Positions 45,937-53,825 of a DNA stretch of 61,152 bases are shown piece by piece; within the stretch, counting starts at the first letter, position 1, and each line of letters opens with the position of its first letter. The notes under the pieces were generated by a model, which made no database searches, had not been told where the DNA came from, and worked only from the letters and a program-made list of their open reading frames with translations. A program made the position numbers and the translations under genes. Source of the DNA: Flavobacterium ginsenosidimutans (GTDB taxonomy: Bacteria; Bacteroidota; Bacteroidia; Flavobacteriales; Flavobacteriaceae); the NCBI RefSeq assembly GCF_003254625.1, contig NZ_QJRJ01000062.1:1-61152 (forward strand), read 5' to 3'.

Positions 45937-47994
45937 TTACATAAATAGTGCGACAACTAAATCAATTACTTTAATTCCAATAAAAGGGACAATCAATCCG
46001 CCAAGACCATAAATCAAAAGATTTCTTTTTAAGATGGCACTTGCTCCAATTGGTCGATAGTCAACACCTTTCAGCGCAAGCGGAATCAATATCGGAATGA
46101 TAATCGCATTGAAAATTACGGCTGATAAAATCGCACTTTCAGGGCTATGCAAATGCATAATATTCAAACCTTGCAGCGCAGGAATCGCAGTAATAAAAAG
46201 AGCAGGAACAATAGCAAAATATTTCGCAACGTCATTTGCAATAGAAAAAGTAGTTAAAGTGCCTCGAGTCATTAAAAGCTGTTTTCCAATTTCAACAATT
46301 TCAATTAGTTTCGTTGGGTCATTGTCAAGATCGACCATGTTTCCTGCTTCTTTTGCAGCTTGAGTTCCGCTGTTCATGGCAACACCCACATTCGCCTGAG
46401 CAAGGGCAGGAGCATCATTTGTTCCGTCACCCATCATGGCTACTAGTCGTCCTTCGGCTTGTTCTTTTCTAATGTAATTCATTTTATCCTCAGGCTTAGC
46501 CTCGGCGATAAAATCATCAACACCAGCAGCTTCGGCAATAAATTTGGCCGTAAGCGGATTATCACCCGTAACCATAACCGTTTTGATACCCATTCTGCGC
46601 AAGCGTTCAAAACGTTCTTTCATTCCGGTTTTTATAATATCCTGAAGTTCGATAACACCTTGAACTACATTGTCTTTAATAACAACCAGCGGCGTTCCTC
46701 CGTTAGACGAAATCGTGATAACTTGTTGAGCAGTATCTTCAGGAAAAGAATTTCCGGCTTGCTGTGCAATATTTTTTGCAGCATCCTGAGCACCTTTTCT
46801 AATATTAGTTCCATCTTTTAATACTACCCCAGAAGTTCTGGTTTCGGCAGTAAATTTTATAGTGTGCGAAATGTTATCTGTAAAATGTGAAATGTCTTCC
46901 TGCATTTTACCGTTTAAATTGATCGTTTTGCTCAATTCAATAATACTTTTTCCTTCTGGAGTATCATCTGCAAGCGAACTTAAAACAGCCGATTTCACAA
47001 AATCATCAAAAGAGATTCCTTTTGTTGGATAAAAATTGGTTGCTTTTCTGTTTCCAATGGTAATGGTTCCGGTTTTATCCAAAAGCAGTACATCAATATC
47101 TCCAGCAGTTTCAACCGCTTTACCAGATTTTGTAATTACGTTAGCACGCAACGCTCTGTCCATTCCCGCAATACCAATCGCAGAAAGTAAACCTCCAATT
47201 GTAGTTGGAATTAAACAAACAAACAAAGCAATGAAAGCCGCAATCGTGATGGGTGCGTTGGCATAGTCGGCAAACGGTTTTAGCGTAACGCACACAATCA
47301 CGAAGATTAAAGTAAATGCGGCTAATAAAATGGTTAAGGCAATTTCGTTTGGTGTTTTCTGACGGCTCGCACCTTCAACCAAAGCAATCATTTTATCTAA
47401 AAAGCTTTCGCCTGGTTCAGAAGTTACTTTTACTTTAATTTTATCAGATAATACTTTTGTCCCTCCAGTAACCGAAGATTTATCTCCGCCAGCTTCCCGA
47501 ATTACAGGAGCACTTTCTCCGGTAATGGCACTTTCGTCGATTGTAGCCAGACCTTCGATAATTTCACCATCGGCAGCAATTAAATCGCCTGCTTCACAAA
47601 CGAAAATATCGTCTTTTTTTAATGCAGAAGAACTAATGTTTTTAATTTCTCCGTTTAGCATAATTTGTTTAGCCGGAGTTTCTTCACGTGTTTTTCGTAA
47701 ACTGTCGGCTTGTGCTTTTCCTCTTGCTTCAGCAATTGCTTCGGCGAAATTGGCAAATAAAAGCGTTGCCAGTAAAATTAAAAATACAATTAAGTTATAA
47801 GTAAAACTTCCTTGGTCATTTGCGCCCATTAAGATCGAAACGCAGACAGCAAACATAATGGCTGTTCCAATTTCTACGGTAAACATTACCGGATTTTTGA
47901 TCATCAACTTTGGATTAAGCTTCACAAAAGACTGCGCTAAGGCTTCTTTTACCTGTTTGCTTTCAAACAATGATGTGGATTTATTAGTTGTCAT
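45937..47994 (-). CDS. kdpB: Potassium-transporting P-type ATPase subunit KdpB
   Basis: This 685-aa subunit hydrolyses ATP for K+ uptake through KdpA. The phosphorylated Asp306 is in [13 protein letters not shown], the actuator motif is ITGESAPV, the hinge is [14 protein letters not shown] and [13 protein letters not shown] is intact. The nucleotide-binding domain has IRKGAQDA. About residues 367-378 ([12 protein letters not shown]) are encoded by DNA nearly identical to an intergenic repeat at 42480-42505, apparently inserted in frame in a surface region of the N domain. Gene order kdpA-kdpB-kdpC is preserved. Confidence 0.97.
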   Translation of the reverse strand: MTTNKSTSLFESKQVKEALAQSFVKLNPKLMIKNPVMFTVEIGTAIMFAVCVSILMGANDQGSFTYNLIVFLILLATLLFANFAEAIAEARGKAQADSLRKTREETPAKQIMLNGEIKNISSSALKKDDIFVCEAGDLIAADGEIIEGLATIDESAITGESAPVIREAGGDKSSVTGGTKVLSDKIKVKVTSEPGESFLDKMIALVEGASRQKTPNEIALTILLAAFTLIFVIVCVTLKPFADYANAPITIAAFIALFVCLIPTTIGGLLSAIGIAGMDRALRANVITKSGKAVETAGDIDVLLLDKTGTITIGNRKATNFYPTKGISFDDFVKSAVLSSLADDTPEGKSIIELSKTINLNGKMQEDISHFTDNISHTIKFTAETRTSGVVLKDGTNIRKGAQDAAKNIAQQAGNSFPEDTAQQVITISSNGGTPLVVIKDNVVQGVIELQDIIKTGMKERFERLRRMGIKTVMVTGDNPLTAKFIAEAAGVDDFIAEAKPEDKMNYIRKEQAEGRLVAMMGDGTNDAPALAQANVGVAMNSGTQAAKEAGNMVDLDNDPTKLIEIVEIGKQLLMTRGTLTTFSIANDVAKYFAIVPALFITAIPALQGLNIMHLHSPESAILSAVIFNAIIIPILIPLALKGVDYRPIGASAILKRNLLIYGLGGLIVPFIGIKVIDLVVALFM
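46862..46895. repeat. Family I repeat word inside the kdpB reading frame
   Basis: GAAATGTTATCTGTAAAATG and the following TGAAATG differ by a single base from the intergenic word at about 42478-42505. It lies wholly within kdpB and keeps the frame open. Confidence 0.75.
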
Positions 47995-48002
47995 TTTCTT
48001 GT

Positions 48003-48152
48003 AAAAAGTTAAATGTTATTTGTTAAATGTTATGCGCTAAAAACACATAGATTATAGAACATAGCCAGCGGTTTTAACCGCTGGGACGTAACGTATATCA
48101 CAATCTTTGCCCCCGCAATTCGTTTCCCGTGGTTGAAACCACGGGCTATGTT
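48003..48152. repeat. Repeats between kdpB and kdpA (families I, L and J)
   Basis: TTAAATGTTATTTGTTAAAT (about 48009) is a family I variant. AAACACATAG (about 48041) resembles the repeat at 53657. Then AACATAGCC...GGGCTATGTT (48058/48152) encloses two hairpins, CCAGCGGTTTTAACCGCTGG and CCCGTGGTTGAAACCACGGG. Confidence 0.8.
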
Positions 48153-48200
48153 TGAAATATTTTGCGTTTATTTTTATGTGTTTAAAAATATCCAGCATTT

Positions 48201-49922
48201 TTATTTTAGTGTAAAGAATTCCGCCAAAGGTCCAAGTGCCAACGCTGGAAAGAACGATAAAGCTGCAATAATTGCGATTACAGCAAAAGTCATGATTCCG
48301 AAAATTGAGGTATCAGTTTTTAAAGTTCCTGCACTTTCCGGAATGTATTTTTTTCCTGCCAATAAACCTGCAATTGCTAATGGCCCAATGATTGGAATAA
48401 AACGGCTTAACAGTAATACAATTCCTGTAGTGATATTCCAGAACGGATTATTATCTCCCAAACCTTCAAAACCAGAACCGTTGTTAGCAGCACTTGAAGT
48501 ATATTCATATAACATTTCTGAGAATCCGTGATTGCCTGGATTGTTTAACCAGCCTGTTGCGTTTCCGTTAAACCAATAACCCATTGCAGTATCGTGTGCA
48601 GCAAAATAAGATGCTAAAGCAGTTCCTGCTAATATTAATAATGGGTGAAGGATGGCGATAAAAGCAGCAATTTTAACTTCCCGAGCTTCGATTTTCTTCC
48701 CTAAAAATTCAGGAGTTCGACCAACCATTAATCCGGAGATAAATACAGCCAGAATAATGAAAATATAGTAGTTCAAAATACCAACACCACATCCGCCGTA
48801 AAAAGCATTCACCATCATCGATAATAACTGCATAGTACCAGACATAGGCATTGAACTATCGTGCATACTGTTTACAGAACCTGTAGAAATTACTGTTGTA
48901 GCAATACTCCAGAAACCTGATATTGCGGGTCCAAACCGAACTTCTTTTCCTTCCATTGCTCCGGTTGCTTGTGCAATACCCATTTTTTCGATAGCAGGAT
49001 TTCCGTTGATTTCACTCATAACTGTTGGAACAACCAAGAGTAAGAAACCAACCGTCATAACACCCAAAATAATATTCGCTAATTTTCTTTTGTTGAGATA
49101 AAATCCAAGTGCAAAAATCATCGCAAACGGAATAATCATTTGCGCCCAAAGCTCAACTCCATTCGTAAAATAAGTTGGATTTTCTAATGGATGCGCTGAG
49201 TTGGCTCCAAAAAATCCACCACCATTTGTACCAATATGTTTAATAGCAATAAAGGCAGCAGCGGGTCCGCGAGAAACTTCTACATGATCACCCTGAAGCG
49301 TTGTAATAGCATCTTTACCTTCAAATGTCATAGGAGTACCGCTGAATACTAGTGCTACAGCTACAATTGCTGAAAGTGGTAATAAAATACGAGTACAGCT
49401 TTTGATGAAATAATTATAAAAATTACCCAGTTTTTCTGTAGTTCTTTCTTTCATTGCTGTAAAAATCATTGCGGCAGCAGCCATTCCGATACCGGCAGAA
49501 ACAAATTGAAGGAACATCAAGACGATTTGTGAAAGGTAAGAAACCCCGCTTTCGCCTGAGTAATGCTGTAAGTTGCAATTAACTAAAAATGAAATAGCAG
49601 TATTAAATGCCAAATCTGGTGACATTGAGGGATTATTATCTGGATTAAGAGGTAAAGATCCCTGAAATAATAAGACAAAAAAGCAAAGAAAGAACCAAAC
49701 CATATTGATACTTAAAAGTGCTTTTAAGTGTTGTTTCCAGTTCATTTCTTCAGCCGAATTAATACCGCTGATTTTAAAAATAAATTTTTCAATTGGATTG
49801 AAAATCGGATCAAGAAGTGTTTTATCTCCTAAATAAACTTTAGCAATATATTTTCCTAAAGGAATAGCTAAAACAATGGTGAGGAGAAAAATACCAATGA
49901 CGCCTAATAATTCTGTGTTCAT
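48201..49922 (-). CDS. kdpA: Potassium-transporting ATPase channel-like subunit KdpA
   Basis: This 573-aa membrane subunit carries the K+ selectivity filter, related to K+ channels. Filter-type loops are visible in HIGTNGGGFFGANSAHPLENP and in YEYTSSAANNGSGFEGL. ATG 49922 (MNTELLGVIGIFLLTIVLAIPLG) is preferred; the frame extends 23 codons upstream through a palindromic repeat and is not KdpA-like. About ten transmembrane helices are apparent. It follows kdpF after a 92-bp gap containing a repeat. Confidence 0.97.
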   Translation of the reverse strand: MNTELLGVIGIFLLTIVLAIPLGKYIAKVYLGDKTLLDPIFNPIEKFIFKISGINSAEEMNWKQHLKALLSINMVWFFLCFFVLLFQGSLPLNPDNNPSMSPDLAFNTAISFLVNCNLQHYSGESGVSYLSQIVLMFLQFVSAGIGMAAAAMIFTAMKERTTEKLGNFYNYFIKSCTRILLPLSAIVAVALVFSGTPMTFEGKDAITTLQGDHVEVSRGPAAAFIAIKHIGTNGGGFFGANSAHPLENPTYFTNGVELWAQMIIPFAMIFALGFYLNKRKLANIILGVMTVGFLLLVVPTVMSEINGNPAIEKMGIAQATGAMEGKEVRFGPAISGFWSIATTVISTGSVNSMHDSSMPMSGTMQLLSMMVNAFYGGCGVGILNYYIFIILAVFISGLMVGRTPEFLGKKIEAREVKIAAFIAILHPLLILAGTALASYFAAHDTAMGYWFNGNATGWLNNPGNHGFSEMLYEYTSSAANNGSGFEGLGDNNPFWNITTGIVLLLSRFIPIIGPLAIAGLLAGKKYIPESAGTLKTDTSIFGIMTFAVIAIIAALSFFPALALGPLAEFFTLK

Positions 49923-49925
49923 AAT

Positions 49926-50012
49926 ATGTGAGTTTTTGTAAAATGTAAGATGTAATTTGTAAAAATGAGACGGACGCATAACATCTAACATCTCACTTAT
50001 AACTTTTTACAT
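49926..50012. repeat. Inverted family I repeat between kdpF and kdpA
   Basis: TGTAAAATGTAAGATGTAAT (about 49938 on) has a rough complement in ACATCTAACATCTCACTTAT (49981 on) and TTTTTACATT (50003-50012). It occupies nearly all of the kdpF-kdpA gap. Confidence 0.65.
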
Positions 50013-50014
50013 TA

Positions 50015-50092
50015 TTAAAATTTTTCAGGTTTGATTAATACATAAACCAAATACACGAAAACGGCGATTGAAATAATAAATAGTGCGGTCAT
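50015..50092 (-). CDS. kdpF: KdpF, small subunit of the K+-transporting ATPase
   Basis: This 25-aa single-helix membrane peptide begins MTALFIISIAVFVYLVYVLI and ends KPEKF. The pattern YLVYVLIKPEKF matches E. coli KdpF (YLVYALINAEAF, from memory), which stabilises the KdpABC complex. It is immediately upstream of kdpA, the standard position. It starts three bases after the stop of another micro-gene. Confidence 0.9.
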   Translation of the reverse strand: MTALFIISIAVFVYLVYVLIKPEKF

Positions 50093-50095
50093 GAT

Positions 50096-50179
50096 TTAGA
50101 TTTTTTCAAAAAATTCGACTGACATAAAACAAATTGCAAATAGCACCACGGCCAATGCGAGTAAAAGAAATGTGATCAT
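50096..50179 (-). CDS. 27-aa membrane micro-protein upstream of kdpF
   Basis: The frame begins MITFLLLALAVVLFAICFMS and ends VEFFEKI: one hydrophobic helix with an acidic/basic C-terminal end. The stop codon is 3 bp from the kdpF ATG, so the two are almost certainly translationally coupled. Comparable single-helix peptides occur upstream of kdpF/kdpA in other bacteria as far as I recall, but I know no name. It may be a further accessory subunit of the pump. Confidence 0.65.
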   Translation of the reverse strand: MITFLLLALAVVLFAICFMSVEFFEKI

Positions 50180-50186
50180 AGGATTT

Positions 50187-50259
50187 ATTTTAGATTTTAG
50201 TGTTCAGATTTTAGATTGTGTTTGATCGGTTAAACAATTAAACAGTTAACCGATTAAAC
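50187..50259. repeat. Short repeats ahead of the kdp micro-genes
   Basis: AGATTTTAGTGTTCAGATTT and TAGATTG echo the repeat at position 5. ATCGGTTAAAC (about 50225) is then matched by GTTAACCGAT (about 50246) as an inverted repeat around AATTAAACA. Confidence 0.55.
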
Positions 50260-50262
50260 TTT

Positions 50263-50544
50263 TTACACTCCTGATGCATTAACCTGCTTGATATATTCCG
50301 CTTTAAGTGTTTGCGGAAATAGATGAGAAATATTGCAGTGACGCACTTCCATAAAAGAAGAAACCGAAAAAACATACACATTAGAAATGGCATTTTTAGT
50401 TTCGATGCTTCCGGTTATGAATAAACGTTCGGCAAGAGCCAGACATTTCTTAGCTCTTACTATATTTCCAGAAATAATAGATTTTTTGGTTATCTCAGCA
50501 AACCGTTCGGCTTGTTTGTAGATTGAGGTTACTTGATTTTTCAT
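50263..50544 (-). CDS. Unknown 93-aa protein heading the kdp operon
   Basis: This is a soluble helical protein: YKQAERFAEITKKSIISGNI and VRAKKCLALAERLFITG look like paired amphipathic helices of a TPR-like or four-helix type, followed by AISNVYVFSVSSFMEV. I do not recognise it. It is the first gene after the candidate operator and 83 bp before the micro-protein pair, so it is probably made with KdpFABC. A regulatory or assembly role is inference. Confidence 0.65.
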   Translation of the reverse strand: MKNQVTSIYKQAERFAEITKKSIISGNIVRAKKCLALAERLFITGSIETKNAISNVYVFSVSSFMEVRHCNISHLFPQTLKAEYIKQVNASGV

Positions 50545-50573
50545 TTGGAATGAATTTTTAATGTTCTCCCTCC

Positions 50574-50664
50574 TTATGCCAAAATATGTTCCGAAAAAGT
50601 TGATTTATAGCTAAAGTGTTGTAAATAAAAGGAATGTAGTTTTATGCCAAAAATCAGGCATAAA
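50574..50664. promoter_or_regulatory. Candidate operator of the kdp operon
   Basis: TTTATGCC (50641-50648) and GGCATAAA (50657-50664) form an 8-bp dyad with an 8-nt centre. A third half-site, TTATGCCAAAA, is at 50574-50584, 67 bp away in the same orientation as 50641. Sites of this kind, 30-120 bp upstream of the first kdp gene, fit enhancer binding by the sigma54 activator encoded next door. I found no convincing -24/-12 sequence. Confidence 0.45.
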
Positions 50665-50691
50665 AAAAGCCTATCATTTTGATAAGCTTTT
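50662..50691 (-). terminator. Intrinsic terminator downstream of the sigma54 activator gene
   Basis: On the minus strand AAGCTTATCA pairs with TGATAGGCTT (one mismatch), followed by TTTTT. It separates the activator transcript from the kdp operon. Confidence 0.75.
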
Positions 50692-50713
50692 CTCGTTTTG
50701 ATATGTTATTGTC

Positions 50714-50823
50714 AAGCTCCAGAGGAGCGAAATATTTATAGAAATGATGAATCCACATTTATCAAAGCCCCAGCGGGGTGACATATTTTTTCAGATTGCG
50801 TAGGTGTCGCTCCTCTGGAGCTT
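50714..50823. repeat. Inverted repeat with AAGCTCCAGAGGAGCGA arms (family K)
   Basis: Arms 50714-50730 and 50807-50823 are exactly complementary over 17 bp. The left arm is followed by AATATTTATAGAAATGATGA, and a related half, AGCCCCAGCGGGGTGACATA, lies in the centre. This wording is widespread in Bacteroidota intergenic DNA. It fills the space between the activator gene and its terminator. Confidence 0.8.
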
Positions 50824-50914
50824 TTTATTATTGGCAATAAAATAATCTATAAATATGATGCTTCTCCGAAGCTTTGAGAATTGTAATTGATATTGAAATT
50901 GAATTTTGCAATTG

Positions 50915-52261
50915 TTATTGAATTTGATACTCTTCCAGCTTTCTATACAAAGTCGCAATTCCAATTTCTAATAATCGAGCCGTTTCTGCTTTATTCCCTT
51001 TAGTATAATTTAAAACCTTTTGTATATGCAGTTTTTCAACACTCTGCATCGAGAAAGCCGACATAGGTTTTGAATTATTTTCAGTTTGATGTTGTTGCAT
51101 TTCGTATGGCAGAACATCCGAAGTTAAGGTATCGCCATTACTTAAGATAACCGATCTTTCGATTATATTTTTAAGTTCACGGATATTTCCCGGCCAGGAA
51201 TAATTTTCTAATTTCTGCAGAAAATCATCAGAGATTTGTAATGTTTTTTTATTCGTTTTTTCGGAAAACTGTTTCACGAAATGATTTGTCAAAACGGCAA
51301 TATCTTTAATTCTTTCTCTTAAAGAAGGCAATTTAATTTCGAAGATATTCAAACGGAAATATAAATCAGAACGGAATCGATGTTCATCACTTTCTGTTTT
51401 TAAATCTCTATTTGTAGCGGCAATTAATCTGAAATTTGATTTTTTAGGAGTCGTGTCACCAACCGGAATATATTCGCTGGTTTCTAAAACACGCAATAAT
51501 TTGGCTTGAAGATCAATTGGCATTTCACCAATTTCATCAAGAAATAAAGTTCCGCCGTTTGCTTCTTCAATAAAACCCTTTTTATCTTTTACTGCTCCCG
51601 TAAAAGCGCCTTGTTTGTGACCGAAAAGTTCGCTTTCTAAAATTTCTTTTGTAAAAGTACTGCAGTTTAATGCCACAAAAGATTTCCCAACACGATTACT
51701 ATTTTCATGAATGGCCTGTGCAAAAACTTCTTTTCCAGTTCCGGTTTCGCCAGTAAGTAAAACAGTCGAATCTGTTTTGGCTACTTTTTGTGCGAGATCA
51801 ATAACTTGTTCAATTCCTTTTGATTTTCCAATAATGGTATTAAAAGAATATTTATCGTTAATACGTTTTTCTAATTGCTGAACTTTTTTCTGTAGATGTA
51901 CTTTTTCGACAGCTTTATAAAGAAGCGGAATAATTTTATCATTATCGTCGCCTTTTACAATATAATCGAAAGCGCCATTTTTCATTGCTTGAACGCCGTC
52001 TGGAATATTCCCAAAAGCAGTCAGCAGAATAACTTCTGTCAGCGGAAAACTTCCTTTTATGTTTTGAAGAAAATCAACGCCATTTCCGTCAGGAAGTTTC
52101 ACATCACATAAAACAACATCAATATGCGTTTGTTCCAGTTTTTTAAAACCGGATTTCAAATCTTTGGCTTCAAAAACTTCAAATCCTTCCGATTTTATAA
52201 TACGAACCAGCAGACTTCTCAGTTTTTCTTCGTCGTCTATAATTAAAATTTTGTGTGTCAT
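50915..52261 (-). CDS. Sigma54-dependent response regulator (NtrC family)
   Basis: This 448-aa regulator has a receiver domain with Asp53 in VVLCDVKLPDGNG, an AAA+ domain with Walker A LTGETGTGKE, the sigma54-contact loop ELFGHKQGAFTGAVKDK, Walker B GGTLFLDEIGEMP and a Fis-type HTH (KGNKAETARLLEIGIATLYRKLEEY). It sits where kdpE would be, directly upstream of the kdp operon in the same direction. It probably activates kdp through RpoN, taking phosphate from the kinase at the far end. Confidence 0.92.
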   Translation of the reverse strand: MTHKILIIDDEEKLRSLLVRIIKSEGFEVFEAKDLKSGFKKLEQTHIDVVLCDVKLPDGNGVDFLQNIKGSFPLTEVILLTAFGNIPDGVQAMKNGAFDYIVKGDDNDKIIPLLYKAVEKVHLQKKVQQLEKRINDKYSFNTIIGKSKGIEQVIDLAQKVAKTDSTVLLTGETGTGKEVFAQAIHENSNRVGKSFVALNCSTFTKEILESELFGHKQGAFTGAVKDKKGFIEEANGGTLFLDEIGEMPIDLQAKLLRVLETSEYIPVGDTTPKKSNFRLIAATNRDLKTESDEHRFRSDLYFRLNIFEIKLPSLRERIKDIAVLTNHFVKQFSEKTNKKTLQISDDFLQKLENYSWPGNIRELKNIIERSVILSNGDTLTSDVLPYEMQQHQTENNSKPMSAFSMQSVEKLHIQKVLNYTKGNKAETARLLEIGIATLYRKLEEYQIQ

Positions 52262-52299
52262 TTACAGAGATGCTAAATCAAATTTTGGTATTTGATGTA

Positions 52300-52382
52300 C
52301 AAAGTTAGGTTTAAAATCTGTTCACTTTTTTGAATCGATAGAAATTATTTTAAGCAGTAGAATCAGTTTTAAAATATTTTTG
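52300..52382. promoter_or_regulatory. Divergent -7 elements between the activator and deacetylase genes
   Basis: TAACTTTG reads on the minus strand (52300-52307) toward the sigma54 activator and TATTTTTG on the plus strand (52375-52382) toward the deacetylase. Both match TAnnTTTG; neither has a spaced TTG. Confidence 0.45.
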
Positions 52383-52428
52383 TGAAAAAGAAATGTACTT
52401 TTAAGTCGAAAATGAACCACTAAAATTT

Positions 52429-53640
52429 ATGTCAAAACGAATTCTCCTTATAATAGCTTTCTTAATCTTAGGAAGCTTTACTAGTTTTTCAAATGGAATT
52501 ATCGAAAAAGATTCTTCAAAACCAAAGACCATTTCATTCAAAATAAAACTAAAATCGGCAGATAAAATTAAAATTGCTGTTTCGCAATTAAAATACAACA
52601 AACATTTCGCTTACAGTTTTACACTTGACGATGGTTACAGATCGGCTTATTTAAATGCTTTTCCATTATTGAATGGAGGAAAAATCAGTAATTCATCAAT
52701 TAACGAATGGAAAATCGATCAAGGAGGTGACGGAACAACTTCGGAAGGACTTTTCTATTCGGACGGATTCGGAAATAAAATTCCTTTTAAATTGGCTTTG
52801 GCGGTTAACGGAGGTTCAATTCGAGATTTGCCAGAAAATCGCGGACATCTTTCGTGGCCTGAAATTAAAGAAATGTACAATGCTGGTTGGGATATTTTAA
52901 ATCACAGTTTTCATCATGCAACAAAACATGGAACTAAGTACTTGACAGAAGTAACCGAAAATACTACTTCAATAAAACAAAATATAGATTTTACCATGTC
53001 GCATTTTGTAGTTCCTGGCGGAGAAGGGGATGATAAATATTATTTGGAATATGAAAAAGAAGCACTTAATAACGGACATTTTTCGGTAGCGTCTTATTAT
53101 GGTGTTGGACCAGTTTTTAATGCCGATTCAAAAGTAAATCTAGATAAAATGATTACGGCCAGAACTTTTGTGCAGAGTTCAAAAGATACAACCAGTTTCA
53201 AAACAATGGATCGCTATTTAAAAACTTTAGATTCAATTGTAAAACAACCCAATGCAATTTGGTTTAACGAATTTACACACGGAACAGGAAACACAAATCT
53301 GTGGAATTTAAGCATGCGTTTCCCTGATTTTAAATACTATATGACAACGCTTGCCAATAAATACGGAGCAAAAGGGAACGATTCTATCTGGATGGCACCT
53401 TGGCAGGAAGTTTACGAATACATTTGGTTAAGAGACAGAATTAAAGTCGATTTTCAGCAAAAAAATAAAGAAGTAATAGTTACAATTAAACTTCCGGAAA
53501 TTCCAGAAACTTTTAGACATCAAGATATTTCTTTAGCAATTGATACTTCTTCAAAATTTCAAATCGAATCCAACAAAGATTTAAAAATTAAAGACGACGG
53601 AAAATCAACTCACAAACAGATTTTCATTCAATTGAAATAA
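52429..53640 (+). CDS. Exported polysaccharide deacetylase (NodB/CE4-like)
   Basis: This 403-aa protein has a signal peptide (ILLIIAFLILGSFTSFSNG). A NodB-type domain starts YSFTLDDGYRSAYL (catalytic/metal Asp pair) and has the metal-binding motif in LNHSFHHATKH (HSxxH). Later motifs resemble VVPGGEGD in place of the usual R-P/G motif. The C-terminal 70 residues look like a beta domain. The substrate could be an N-acetylated glycan; the divergent motif 3 leaves activity uncertain. It is monocistronic. Confidence 0.8.
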   Translation: MSKRILLIIAFLILGSFTSFSNGIIEKDSSKPKTISFKIKLKSADKIKIAVSQLKYNKHFAYSFTLDDGYRSAYLNAFPLLNGGKISNSSINEWKIDQGGDGTTSEGLFYSDGFGNKIPFKLALAVNGGSIRDLPENRGHLSWPEIKEMYNAGWDILNHSFHHATKHGTKYLTEVTENTTSIKQNIDFTMSHFVVPGGEGDDKYYLEYEKEALNNGHFSVASYYGVGPVFNADSKVNLDKMITARTFVQSSKDTTSFKTMDRYLKTLDSIVKQPNAIWFNEFTHGTGNTNLWNLSMRFPDFKYYMTTLANKYGAKGNDSIWMAPWQEVYEYIWLRDRIKVDFQQKNKEVIVTIKLPEIPETFRHQDISLAIDTSSKFQIESNKDLKIKDDGKSTHKQIFIQLK

Positions 53641-53656
53641 AAATGTTTCATAAAAA

Positions 53657-53803
53657 TTTAAACACATAGAAACATAGTTTTTTGGAATGTAGAAAAGGCG
53701 TTTCACTTGCATAAATTCACATCGCTAGCTATGTGTTAGAAACTAGTTTCTTTCGATTTTCTTTATGAGTAAAAGAAAAAAACTATGCTTCTATGTGTTT
53801 AAA
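53657..53803. repeat. Inverted repeat between convergent genes (family L)
   Basis: TTTAAACACATAG plus AAACATAGTTTTTT (53657-53683) is matched by AAAAAAACTATGCTTCTATG and TGTTTAAA (about 53776-53803). A CACATCGCTAGCTATGTG dyad lies in the centre. It fills the gap between the deacetylase and the M1-fusion gene, where it may also act as a terminator. Confidence 0.75.
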
Positions 53804-53825
53804 AATTATTCTCACCGAAAAACTT

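Noticed and set aside
46097..47800. Several open frames of 75-120 codons antisense to kdpB
   Set aside because: They mirror the conserved P-type ATPase codons and have no independent start context; they are shadows.
49923..49991. 23-codon extension of KdpA
   Set aside because: It is encoded by the palindromic repeat between kdpF and kdpA and does not resemble KdpA N-termini.
50625..50650. Sigma54 -24/-12 promoter reading TTGGCATA on the minus strand
   Set aside because: GG is followed ten bases later by CA instead of GC; the -12 element is missing. The sequence is better explained as half of a dyad operator.
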